This document shows positions 1-8,639 of a stretch of 55,490 nucleotides of DNA, one piece after another (the first letter of the stretch is position 1; every line of letters begins with the position of its first letter). A program made the position numbers and the translations under genes. The DNA comes from 66-474 sp035688305 (lineage in GTDB: Bacteria; Pseudomonadota; Gammaproteobacteria; Xanthomonadales; Rhodanobacteraceae): the NCBI GenBank assembly GCA_035688305.1, contig DASSNC010000004.1, positions 1-55,490 of the forward strand, in the 5' to 3' direction. The notes under the pieces are model-generated. The model worked only from the letters and a program-made list of their open reading frames with translations, made no database searches and was not told the origin of the DNA.

Positions 1-492
1 TTCGCCGTATCACGGAATTCCCCTTTGCAATCCTAGCGCCAAGTCTGTTTGAACATGCAAGACAACTTGGCCGCATGGATAGACCGCGACAACGAGCAGT
101 GTCGGCAAGGATGTTGATACATCAAGTACTTGTGCAGATCGCCCAACCTGTTTCAGCAACCTGTCCTTGCCGGGTTTCCCAACCGCGAATCAGGCGTCCG
201 ACGGGATCATCCCACCCTGCGCCTGACACGGCAAGCGCGCGGGACCCGGCTTCGGGTGCGCCGCTCCATGGCAGCCCTTGCCGGGATTTCATCCGACGGC
301 AACTTCGGCTCGATGGCAGCCCACAACCACGACCCCTGCCCCACGTATCCAGGCGCGCAATCACCCCCGTGAATCCCGCTGGACACGTCCTTCACGATTT
401 CATCGCGGCTCAGGCCTGAAGCTCCACCATGAATGCGGCCGCGAATGAACGGCAGGCTGGTCCCCCGACGTCCCATCGAAACGGAAATCACC
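1..492. other. No recognisable gene
   Basis: Several short overlapping reading frames exist on both strands, but none shows a ribosome-binding site together with a recognisable domain. The only sure content is the upstream region of the pirin gene that begins at 493. The end of a gene lying to the left of the window was not recognised. Confidence 0.4.
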
Positions 493-1215
493 ATGATGCA
501 AGTACGCAAGGCTTCTGAGCGCGGCGTGGCCGAGCACGGCTGGCTGAGTTCGCGCCACACGTTTTCGTTTGCCAGTTACACCGACCCCAACCAGATCGGC
601 TTCTCCGACCTGCGTGTGATCAACGAGGACCGCGTGATGCCGGGCCAAGGCTTCGGCACGCACCCGCACCGCGACATGGAGATTTTTTCGTACGTGCTGG
701 AGGGCGCGCTGGCGCACAGCGACAGCATGGGCACTGGCTCGAAGATCCTGCCCGGCGACGTGCAACTGATGAGCGCGGGCAGCGGCGTTACCCACAGCGA
801 GTTCAACGGTTCCGACAGCGAGTCGGTGCACTTCCTGCAGATATGGATCATGCCGGACCGCGCCGGTGGCAAGCCGGTTTACCAGCAACAGCATTTCGAC
901 GAAACGGACAAGCGTGGACGCCTGCGCCTGATCATTTCACCGGATGGCCGCGACGGCTCGCTGCGCATCCAGCAGGACACCCTTGTCTACGCCGGTCTCT
1001 TCGACGGCGACGAAAGTGCCACGCTGACGCTGGACAAGAACCGCCACGCCTATGTGCATGTCGCCCGCGGCAGCGTGCAACTCAACGACGTGAAACTGGA
1101 AGCGGGCGACGGCGTGCGCCTGCGCAATCCGCACACGCTGAAGTTCGGCGCCGGCAAGAAGGCCGAGGTGCTGGTGTTCGACCTGCGCCCGCACGAATTG
1201 CCGCAGATGCCGTGA
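493..1215 (+). CDS. Pirin family protein (bicupin, YhaK/quercetinase-like)
   Basis: Predicted 240-residue cytoplasmic metal-binding bicupin. The N-terminal cupin carries the pirin metal ligands in order: H57 and H59 (motif THPHRDME), then H101 and E103 (motif GVTHSEF). These match the iron-binding set of pirins, some of which act as quercetin 2,3-dioxygenases. The C-terminal half is a second, degenerate cupin (about residues 145-235). I start at the ATG at 493, behind a GGA-containing site; an in-frame upstream ATG at 433 would add 20 arginine/proline-rich residues unlike the family. It is convergent with the MDR oxidoreductase 60 bp away. The family call is firm, but the physiological substrate cannot be read from sequence. 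Confidence 0.9.
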   Translation: MMQVRKASERGVAEHGWLSSRHTFSFASYTDPNQIGFSDLRVINEDRVMPGQGFGTHPHRDMEIFSYVLEGALAHSDSMGTGSKILPGDVQLMSAGSGVTHSEFNGSDSESVHFLQIWIMPDRAGGKPVYQQQHFDETDKRGRLRLIISPDGRDGSLRIQQDTLVYAGLFDGDESATLTLDKNRHAYVHVARGSVQLNDVKLEAGDGVRLRNPHTLKFGAGKKAEVLVFDLRPHELPQMP

Positions 1216-1274
1216 GCTTTTGCGAATCGCCGGACGAGTCAGCGGCTTGACCCGTTTGCCTTCTTGCGGAACGT

Positions 1275-2318
1275 TCAGGTCAATTCGTCGGGACCGACGC
1301 GCACCACCAGTTTCCCGAAATTGCTGCCTTCGAGCAGGCCGATGAAGGCTTGCGGCGCGTTTTCCAGGCCGTCCACCACGTCCTCGCGGTAGTGCAATTT
1401 GCCCGCGGCCATCCACGGCTGCATGGCCTGCAGGAATTCGGCGTAGCGATCACCGTAATCGTCGAAAATGATGAAGCCCTGCATGCGGATGCGCTTGCGC
1501 AACAACAGGCCGGCCAGCAGCGGCAGGCGGTCAGGCCCGGGCGGAAGTTTGGTGGCGTTGTAGGCGGCCACCAGACCGCACACCGGGATGCGCGCCTTGG
1601 CGTTGAGCAGCGGCATGACGGCATCGAAAACCTTGCCGCCCACGCTTTCGAAATACACGTCGATGCCGTCCGGGCAGGCTGCTTTGAGGCGTCCATCCAG
1701 ATCAGCCTGATGATGATCCAGACAAGCATCGAAGCCGAGCGTGTCGATCACGTAACGGCATTTTTTCTCGCCGCCGGCGATGCCGACCACGCGGCAGCCT
1801 TGCAACCTCGCGACCTGTCCGACCACCGAACCGACCGCGCCGGAAGCCGCCGCGACCACCACGGTCTCACCCGGCTTGGGTTGCCCGATGTCCATCAGGC
1901 CCATGTAGGCCGTAAAGCCCGGCATACCCATGATGCCCAGCGCCCACGACGGCGGCATCTTCGCGGCATCGAGTTTCTGCAGGCCCTTGCCATCGGACAA
2001 CGCGAAGTCCTGCCAACCTGCGTACGCCAACACCCAATCGCCCGGCTTGTAATCGGGATGCTTCGATTGCGCGACCCGGCACACCGTGCCGCCGACCATC
2101 AGCTGGTCGATCGCAACCGGATCCGCATACGACGGCGCATCGCTCATGCGTCCGCGCATGTACGGATCCAGCGACAGGTACACGCTGCGCAACAACACCT
2201 GGCCGTTACCCGGTGCGGGCACGGCGGCATGTTCCAGACGAAAGTTCGCGGGCGTGGGCGCGCCTTCGGGGCGCGAGGCCAGCACGAAGCGGCGATTGAC
2301 AGCGGCGGTCTGCGGCAT
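1275..2318 (-). CDS. NADP-dependent MDR oxidoreductase (CurA/YncB-like)
   Basis: A 347-residue zinc-independent medium-chain dehydrogenase/reductase of the leukotriene B4 dehydrogenase / curcumin reductase group, predicted to reduce activated C=C bonds with NADPH. An N-terminal GroES-like domain contains the family signature LSLDPYMRGRM. The Rossmann domain contains AASGAVGSVVGQ. Zinc-ligand cysteines of alcohol dehydrogenases are absent, as expected. The start at 2318 sits behind a good AAGGAG site seven bases upstream; a start 18 bp earlier would leave that site inside the gene. It stands alone on the minus strand, divergent from the acyl-CoA synthetase. The enzyme class is certain; the substrate is unknown. 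Confidence 0.9.
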   Translation of the reverse strand: MPQTAAVNRRFVLASRPEGAPTPANFRLEHAAVPAPGNGQVLLRSVYLSLDPYMRGRMSDAPSYADPVAIDQLMVGGTVCRVAQSKHPDYKPGDWVLAYAGWQDFALSDGKGLQKLDAAKMPPSWALGIMGMPGFTAYMGLMDIGQPKPGETVVVAAASGAVGSVVGQVARLQGCRVVGIAGGEKKCRYVIDTLGFDACLDHHQADLDGRLKAACPDGIDVYFESVGGKVFDAVMPLLNAKARIPVCGLVAAYNATKLPPGPDRLPLLAGLLLRKRIRMQGFIIFDDYGDRYAEFLQAMQPWMAAGKLHYREDVVDGLENAPQAFIGLLEGSNFGKLVVRVGPDELT

Positions 2319-2530
2319 GTGCGGCTCCTTCGACAATGCAGGATGTCCTGCACCTTGAATGCTGCCACGCGCGCGTTATTTCAACCGCACGGGTGTCTGG
2401 CGGTTCACATGCACGTTGGCGCGGTCACGCGCAACCGACGCGGCCGTGAACCGTTACGCACACACGGGCAACGCTGGTGACGCGCTCGTAGTAGCCTCGG
2501 TGGGGGCAACGCCGAACGGAAGCGGTCCAT

Positions 2531-5212
2531 ATGAGCACCTATAACCTTGATGCGTTCCTGAAACCCGCGTCGGTCGCCTTGGTGGGAGCGAGCCGGCGTG
2601 CGGGTTCGGTGGGTGCCGTGGCCGCGCAAAACCTGGCCGGCTTCCCGGGGCGTGTGTTCCTGGTCAACCGCAATCTTGCGCTGGACGCGAAGGCCGGCAT
2701 CTATCCGAGCGTTGCCGAATTGCCGGAGGCTCCCGGGCTGGCGATCGTCGCGGTGCCGGCGCCCGTCGTCGCGTCGGTCATCGCCGACCTCGGCAAGCTC
2801 GGCACCCGCGCCGCGGTAGTGCTGTCGGCCGGTTTTTCCGAAACATCCGCAGGTCCCGCCGGCAAGGCCCTGCTGGCCGACGTGCTGGCGGCCGCGCACG
2901 TTACCGGCATGCGCATCCTTGGCCCCAATTGCATCGGCGTGTTGGCGCCGCACGCCGACCTCAACGCCGGCTTCGCGCAAGCGCTGCCGCCGCCCGGACG
3001 CATTGCCTTCCTGTCGCAGTCCGGTGCGGTGCTGACCACCTTGATCGACTGGGCCAAGGCCCGCGGCATCGGCTTTTCGTCGCTGGTCTCGCTGGGCGAA
3101 ATGGCCGAAGTGGACGTCGCGGACTGGCTGGACTATCTGGCCACGGACCCGCAAACCGATGCCATCCTGTTGTATCTGGAAAGCGTGACGAACGCGCGCA
3201 AGTTCATGTCCGCGGCGCGCCACGCATCGCGGGTGAAGCCCGTGATCGCACTCAAGTCGGGACGCTCGCCGGTGGCCGCCAAGGCTGCCGCCTCGCACAG
3301 CGGTGCGCTGGCCGGTGGCGACGCGGTGTTCGGCGCCGCCTTCCGCCGCGCCGGCATCCAGCGCGTCGCAACCCTGATGCACATGCTGGAAGCGGCCGAG
3401 ACGCTCGCCCACGCGCAGCCCCTGCACGGTGAAGCCCTGGCACTGGTCACCAATGGCGGCGGCATGGGCGTGTTGGCTGCCGACCAGTTGCTGGCCGAGG
3501 GCGGACAACTTGCCGAGCTTGGCGAGGCCACGTTGTCGGAACTCGATGCAAGCTTGCCCGCAGCCTGGTCGCACGGCAACCCGGTTGACATCATCGGCGA
3601 TGCCGGTCCCGAGCGCTATCGCGCGGCGCTGGGCGTTCTTCTGGGTGCACCGGAGGTCGACGCCGTGGCGGTGATGTATTGCCCGACTGGCCTCGGCAAC
3701 CCAACCGCCGCGGCCGAAGGTGTCCTGGCCGAACTGCGCAGACATCGGGCACACAAGCCGGTGCTGGCGTCGTGGCTTGGTCCGATCGCCGCCGAGGCGG
3801 CACGCCAACCCTTCGCCGAACGCGGCGTTCCCAACTTCGATACGCCGGAAGCGCTGGTGCGCGGCTTCATGCAACTGGCGACCCGGCGCCGCCAGCAGAT
3901 CCATCTCAGCGAGACCGTGCCGGCCTTTCCATTGCGCGGCGAGGGCCAACGCGAGGAAGTGCGCCAACTGATCGACGGCTGGCTGCGCGACGGCGTCGAC
4001 TGGCTGGACGAGGCCGATGCCAAACACCTGCTCGCCGTGGCCGGATTTGCCGTCAACGAAAGCCGGCGCGCCACCACGCCGGAGGAAGCCCGATCGGTGG
4101 CGCAGGCGATGTCCGGACCTTACGCAGTCAAGATCCTGTCGCCCGACTTGCTGCACAAAAGCGACGTGGGCGGCGTCGCGCTCAACGTGGAGAGCGCCGA
4201 CGAAGTCGCGCGCGTCACCGCCAGCATGATCGGACGCCTGCGAAGCACTTATCCGGACGCGCGCCTCGCGGGCGTATCGGTGCAGCGCATGGTCCAGCGC
4301 GCCAACGCGCAGGAGCTGATCGCGGGCCTGACGATCGACCCGGTGTTCGGCCCGGTGATCGTGTTCGGTGCCGGCGGCGTCACCGTCGAGGCGGTCGAAG
4401 ATACCGCGATCGCACTGCCACCGCTGAACGTCAACCTGGCGCGCGATCTGGTCGAACGTACCCGCATCCACAGCGTGCTCGCTGGCGCCAAGGGACGTTT
4501 GCAACCGGTCGACATGGATGCGTTGCTGGCGCTGTTGGTGCGCCTGAGCGAGCTGGTGTGCGAATTTCCGGAGATCGTGGACCTGGACCTCAATCCGGTG
4601 CTGGCGGGGCCAGACGGTGTCATCGCGCTGGATGCCCGCGTCCGCTTGCGCCCGGCCAGCGGCAACGCGATGGACCGGCTCGCGATCGTGCCGTATCCGC
4701 GCGAACTGGAGCAACCCTTCGAGCTTCCCGATGGCACGCGCTGCCTGCTGCGCCCGATCCGTCCCGAGGATGAGATCCCGATGCGCGAAGCCTTCCTGCG
4801 GCTGTCGCCGAAGAGCCGCTACATGCGCATGTTCGGCACGCTCAAGGAACTGCCGCACGAGCTGGCCGCGCGCGCAACGCAAATCGACTACGACCGCGAA
4901 ATGGCGTTCGTCATCAGCGAGGACAAGCCTGCCGGGGAAGCCGCGCTGTACGGCGGCGTCCGCCTGATCAACGACGCCAACCGCGAGCGCGGCGAGTTTG
5001 CGATCACCGTGATCGACACCCTCGCCGGACACGGCATCGGACGTCGGCTGATGAAGGTGATGATCGACTACGCCAGCAACATCGGCATTCGGGAAATCAC
5101 CGGCTTCGTGCTGTCGGACAATCAGCCCATGCTGGCGCTGTGTCGCGACCTCGGCTTCGAGTTGCTGCCAGCCGAGGCCGAAGTCATCGAGGCCAAGCTG
5201 GCATTGAAGTAG
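2531..5212 (+). CDS. pat: NDP-forming acyl-CoA synthetase / GNAT protein acetyltransferase fusion (PatZ/YfiQ type)
   Basis: An 893-residue fusion close to the size of Escherichia coli PatZ/YfiQ. Order of domains: CoA-binding Rossmann domain (about 10-140, with VALVGASRRAGSVG), succinyl-CoA-ligase-like domains (about 150-460, with SHSGALAGGDAVF), ATP-grasp domain (about 470-705), and a GNAT acetyltransferase (about 725-890, with the acetyl-CoA loop GHGIGRRLM). Proteins of this build acetylate lysines, classically inactivating acetyl-CoA synthetase, so a role in acetate metabolism control is likely. GGAAG precedes the ATG by six bases. Many synthetase domains in this family are inactive; I cannot tell here. 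A very long open frame on the opposite strand is a codon-bias shadow. Confidence 0.9.
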   Translation: MSTYNLDAFLKPASVALVGASRRAGSVGAVAAQNLAGFPGRVFLVNRNLALDAKAGIYPSVAELPEAPGLAIVAVPAPVVASVIADLGKLGTRAAVVLSAGFSETSAGPAGKALLADVLAAAHVTGMRILGPNCIGVLAPHADLNAGFAQALPPPGRIAFLSQSGAVLTTLIDWAKARGIGFSSLVSLGEMAEVDVADWLDYLATDPQTDAILLYLESVTNARKFMSAARHASRVKPVIALKSGRSPVAAKAAASHSGALAGGDAVFGAAFRRAGIQRVATLMHMLEAAETLAHAQPLHGEALALVTNGGGMGVLAADQLLAEGGQLAELGEATLSELDASLPAAWSHGNPVDIIGDAGPERYRAALGVLLGAPEVDAVAVMYCPTGLGNPTAAAEGVLAELRRHRAHKPVLASWLGPIAAEAARQPFAERGVPNFDTPEALVRGFMQLATRRRQQIHLSETVPAFPLRGEGQREEVRQLIDGWLRDGVDWLDEADAKHLLAVAGFAVNESRRATTPEEARSVAQAMSGPYAVKILSPDLLHKSDVGGVALNVESADEVARVTASMIGRLRSTYPDARLAGVSVQRMVQRANAQELIAGLTIDPVFGPVIVFGAGGVTVEAVEDTAIALPPLNVNLARDLVERTRIHSVLAGAKGRLQPVDMDALLALLVRLSELVCEFPEIVDLDLNPVLAGPDGVIALDARVRLRPASGNAMDRLAIVPYPRELEQPFELPDGTRCLLRPIRPEDEIPMREAFLRLSPKSRYMRMFGTLKELPHELAARATQIDYDREMAFVISEDKPAGEAALYGGVRLINDANRERGEFAITVIDTLAGHGIGRRLMKVMIDYASNIGIREITGFVLSDNQPMLALCRDLGFELLPAEAEVIEAKLALK

Positions 5213-5309
5213 GGCCGGTTACGGCCATGTCGCGCTCGGGAAAAAACATGCCGGCCAGTGACGCAGCACCACGACATCAACAATCGGAAATTTCAAAACG
5301 GAGAACTTC

Positions 5310-5720
5310 ATGACAATCGATACTGCATCATTGGTGACATGGCGCCCGCGTGCGCTGTCGGTTCTGCGCATCGTGACCGCGTGCCTGCTTATCCCGCACG
5401 GGACGGCGAAGCTGTTCGGGTTGCCGCACCAGGCATCATTCGACGGACTGCAGTGGATTTCGCTGATGGGTCTCGCCGGCATCATCGAGACCGCGGGCGG
5501 CATATTGCTGCTGATCGGCCTGTTCACGCGGCCGGTGGCGTTCGTACTGTGCGGGTTCATGGCTGTCGCCTACTTCATGGCGCACGCAAGCCAGGGGAAC
5601 GTGTTGCTGCCGATGCTGAATCACGGCGAGCTCGCGGTGCTCTACTGCTTCGTCTTCCTCTACTTTGTTTTCGCGGGTGCGGGTACGTGGAGTGTGGACG
5701 CCATGCGGCGTCGCGTATGA
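5310..5720 (+). CDS. DoxX family membrane protein
   Basis: A 136-residue integral membrane protein with four hydrophobic segments and the typical DoxX opening: an arginine-containing first helix (ALSVLRIVTACLLIPHGTAKLFG), a GIIETAGGILLLIGLFTRP second/third helix pair, and a histidine-containing loop. The family contains thiosulfate:quinone oxidoreductase subunits and redox-linked membrane proteins, but most members have no defined role. GGAGAA lies just upstream of the ATG. It stands alone, so neighbours give no further hint. Confidence 0.85.
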   Translation: MTIDTASLVTWRPRALSVLRIVTACLLIPHGTAKLFGLPHQASFDGLQWISLMGLAGIIETAGGILLLIGLFTRPVAFVLCGFMAVAYFMAHASQGNVLLPMLNHGELAVLYCFVFLYFVFAGAGTWSVDAMRRRV

Positions 5721-6129
5721 GTGCGGGAGAAAGTGGGCCGATGCGACTGGGTCAGGCCTGCATGGCCCTTGTCATGCGTCAATCCATGCACCTCGCCACT
5801 TCTGCCCTCGGGAATCGGGGGCGACAAGTAGTGCCAGCGGGTCACCGCACCGGCTTCGATCCGCCATGGCGAATACCTGTTCAAGCGCCCCGACCCGAGC
5901 TACGAGATCGCGCTCGATCTGTTCTGAAAGACCCGGGGGTGCTCCAGCGGTTGCCCGGTTGCAAGACCGCCAACTCGAAGTTGATTCCAACTTGAGCTGC
6001 GGCGGCTTGCTGCACGGCGAGATCGATGTGCACACGCCCGGCGCATGAGCGCTATGCTCGCGTTGTGTCCCAGGGCCGGGACGCGAGCCGGCCGAGGCAG
6101 TTCCGACGAATGCGCGATGAGGTCTAGGG
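5721..6129. other. Gene-free stretch
   Basis: About 400 bp with only short or compositionally odd reading frames. A fragment ending at 5927 reads ...KRPDPSYEIALDLF-stop and looks protein-like for about 25 codons, which may be debris of a lost gene, but it is too short to identify. The right end carries the upstream region of the TolC-like fragment. Confidence 0.35.
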
Positions 6130-6600
6130 ATGGTCCGGACGTCCGGAAGTCGCCATCGATACAAGGTGTCTGGCGCGCTGGCGTGCCTGCTTGGCACGGC
6201 GCGATGGAGTGTTGCATCGGCGCAGCAAATGTCCGCGCAAGGATTGAGCTTCGAGCAGGCCCGCGCGACCCTGGAGCGGGCGTCGGATGCGCTGGCCGCA
6301 GCCGATGCCAACGTGCGCGGCAAGCTCGATCTTTCCGAAGCCACGCACTCGCTGCGACTGCCGGAGATTTCGGTGGACGTTCGGGAGATGCAGTTCCAGA
6401 AATCGCTGTCCCTGCCGTTGGGTTCGCTGGCGCCGGTCGCGGGTGCATTCGGCATTGACAGCCCGCTGCAGTTCCGTGAGCGCGACTGGCGGCTACGACC
6501 GTTGCTGGACAGTTCGATCGAGCTGGCGCGGGAGAGCCTGCGAGTACGACGTGGCGCTGTCGCACCATCACCCGCAAGCCATGCCGAAAAACCCACCTGA
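6130..6600 (+). pseudogene. Truncated TolC-family outer-membrane efflux protein (N-terminal fragment)
   Basis: 156 codons with a signal-peptide-like start (hydrophobic stretch ending VASAQQ) followed by sequence typical of the first helices and strand of TolC-like channels: LSFEQARATLERASDALAAADANV, then LPEISVDVREM. Full-length members have 400-500 residues, so only about a third remains. After about residue 135 the sequence no longer looks like a channel strand; the +2 frame is open across the same end, suggesting a frameshift or deletion. The stop codon directly abuts the ATG of the MFS_3 exporter, so the fragment may still be translated and coupled to it. Alternative: an intact small periplasmic protein. 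I consider it a remnant. Confidence 0.5.
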
Positions 6601-8268
6601 ATGAAACAGAACGAATCCGGCTCCATGCACGTGCAGCCGCGCCCGTCGGCACTGTCGCCGTTGCGCTACCCGGTGTTCCGAGGTGTCTGGGCCGCCAGCA
6701 CACTCAGCAATCTCGGTGTGCTGATCCAGTCGGTGGGCGCCTCCTGGCTGATGATCGCGCTCGCTCCGTCTGCCGAAATGGTTGCGTTGGTGCTGGCGTC
6801 GGTGTACCTGCCGATCACGTTGCTGTCGCTGGTTGCGGGAGCGGTGGCCGACAATCTCGATCGCCGCAAGGTGATGCTCGGCGCGCAGATCTTCTTGCTG
6901 GTGGTGTCGGCCACGCTGGCGGCATGCGCCTGGACGGGATTGATCACGCCGTGGCTGCTGCTGTTTTTCACGTTTCTGATGGGATGCGGCACTGCGTTCA
7001 ACGGGCCGGCGTGGCAGGCTTCGGTCGGGGACATGGTGCCGCGCGCGGAGTTGCCGGGCGCGGTGGCACTCAACAGCATGGGCTTCAACATGGCGCGCAG
7101 CGCGGGACCCGCCATTGGCGGTGCCATCGTCGCAGCCGCGGGCGCCGCTGCGGCGTTTGCGGTGAGCGCGGTCAGCAACATCGCACTGATCGTCGTGCTT
7201 CTGCGCTGGCGCCCGACACCGCAGGAGCGTTCGCTGCCGCGCGAAACGCTCGGCATCGCGGTCGCCGCGGGCGTTCGCTTCGTTGCGGGGTCGCCGGCCA
7301 TTCGCACGGTTCTGGTCCGCAGCGCATGGTTCTGTATCGCCGCCAGTGCGCTCATGGCGTTGATGCCTCTGGTTGCCAAGGACCTGATCAGTGGCGGACC
7401 ACTGACCTATGGCCTGCTGCTGGGTGCGTTCGGCGTAGGCGCGGTAGCCGGCGCCATCGGCAACGCGAGGCTGCGCCAGCTGATGTCGACCGAGTCCATC
7501 GTGCGCTGGACCAGCATCGCGTTCGCGGTGGCGGCGGGGATTGCCGGCGTCAGCACGCAGCTGCTGGTGACGATGACGGTGCTGCTGGTGGCCGGCGCAG
7601 CGTGGCTGTTGGCGCTGGCCACCTTCAATGTCGCGGTGCAGCTGTCGGCGCCACGCTGGGTCGTCGCGCGCGCCTTGTCGATTTACCAGATGGCTGCCTT
7701 TGGCGGGCTGGCGGCGGGCAGCTGGCTGTGGGGCGAAGTCGCGGACAGAGCGGGTCTCACGCTGGCACTGTTGGCGGCGTCCGTCGTCATGCTTGCGTGC
7801 GCAGCGCTTGGACGCTGGCTGCCGGTGGCGCAAACCAGGGAACTCAATCTCGATCTGGTGCGCCTGTGGAAAGAACCGAGCACGGTCGTCCCCGTCGACG
7901 CCCGCACGGGTCCGGTCGTGATCACGATCGGCTACGTGATTCGCGAGGCGGATATCGTGGAGTTTCTGAGAGTGATGGTCGAGCGACGTCGCATACGGCG
8001 CCGCGATGGCGCACGCAGTTGGCGGCTGTTGCGCGATCTAGCCGATCCCGAGGTCTGGATCGAGCGTTACGAAACGCCGACGTGGCTCGACTACGTACGC
8101 CACAACAGCCGCATGACACACCATGACGCGACCATCTCCGAGCGCATTCGGGCTCTCCACTGCGGGCCCGATGGACCTGTCGTCCGACGCATGATCGAAC
8201 GCCAGTGCGCCCCGCTTGCCTTCAAGCAAGCGCGCGCGCCGCTGATCGATCCCACCCGCTTGCCGTAG
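6601..8268 (+). CDS. MFS_3 family exporter with C-terminal monooxygenase-like domain
   Basis: A 555-residue transporter. Residues 20-410 give about twelve hydrophobic segments with MFS features such as the loop-2/3 motif ADNLDRRKVML, and resemble the EntS-like MFS_3 group. Residues 430-555 are a soluble extension (VITIGYVIREADIVEFLRVM, RRRDGARSW) of the ferredoxin-like, antibiotic-biosynthesis-monooxygenase type often fused to MFS_3 exporters. The ATG follows the stop of the TolC-like fragment with no gap. The substrate is not predictable. The C-terminal domain is diverged: its usual ETFLV/EHLRQHERVT region reads IERYETPTW/YVRHNSRMT, whereas a fragment just downstream preserves the standard version. 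Confidence 0.88.
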   Translation: MKQNESGSMHVQPRPSALSPLRYPVFRGVWAASTLSNLGVLIQSVGASWLMIALAPSAEMVALVLASVYLPITLLSLVAGAVADNLDRRKVMLGAQIFLLVVSATLAACAWTGLITPWLLLFFTFLMGCGTAFNGPAWQASVGDMVPRAELPGAVALNSMGFNMARSAGPAIGGAIVAAAGAAAAFAVSAVSNIALIVVLLRWRPTPQERSLPRETLGIAVAAGVRFVAGSPAIRTVLVRSAWFCIAASALMALMPLVAKDLISGGPLTYGLLLGAFGVGAVAGAIGNARLRQLMSTESIVRWTSIAFAVAAGIAGVSTQLLVTMTVLLVAGAAWLLALATFNVAVQLSAPRWVVARALSIYQMAAFGGLAAGSWLWGEVADRAGLTLALLAASVVMLACAALGRWLPVAQTRELNLDLVRLWKEPSTVVPVDARTGPVVITIGYVIREADIVEFLRVMVERRRIRRRDGARSWRLLRDLADPEVWIERYETPTWLDYVRHNSRMTHHDATISERIRALHCGPDGPVVRRMIERQCAPLAFKQARAPLIDPTRLP

Positions 8269-8386
8269 GATTACCGGAACCGGTCGTGCCGAAGCAGCGC
8301 TCCGGTCATTGCACTGACTGCATGGAGGAAAACTCTTCGATCGCCGAAGGCGCGATCAGAGCGTTCCGGCGTGCAACGAGGCTGGC

Positions 8387-8572
8387 ATGTGGGACGTGAT
8401 TGAAGACACCGCTGAGCGCGGCAAGTTCATCGAAACCTGTTTGCTCGGATCATGGCTTGAACATCTGCGCCAACACGAACGCGTGACCAGGGCCGATCAG
8501 GCGCTGGAGGCGCGCGTCCACAGCTTCCTGACGAGCGAACCGAAGACCACGCATCTGGTCACGCCTGCATGA
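8387..8572 (+). pseudogene. Remnant of a second MFS_3 C-terminal domain
   Basis: 61 codons that align by eye to the C-terminal half of the monooxygenase-like extension of MFS_3 exporters: a conserved FIETCLLGSWLEHLRQHERV stretch, TRADQALEARV and a terminal THLVTP. The corresponding part of the upstream intact gene is much less typical, so this is not a simple recent copy of that gene. Nothing upstream encodes the membrane part, so this is probably what remains of a deleted paralogue; recombination between the two could have replaced the original tail. It could be expressed as a small protein, but no good ribosome-binding site is visible. Confidence 0.55.
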
Positions 8573-8639
8573 TCCCGATCCAATGATCTTCAGGCGGAAC
8601 TACCTCGCCCGCGAAATTTGGCGCCAGGTATTCGGCCGT

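Noticed and set aside
207..560. 117-codon minus-strand frame at the left edge
   Set aside because: Overlaps the pirin start and its residues match no family; no ribosome-binding site.
2405..5032. 875-codon open frame on the minus strand opposite the acyl-CoA synthetase
   Set aside because: His/Arg/Gln-rich translation with no domain, exactly opposite a conserved gene; produced by GC-rich third positions.
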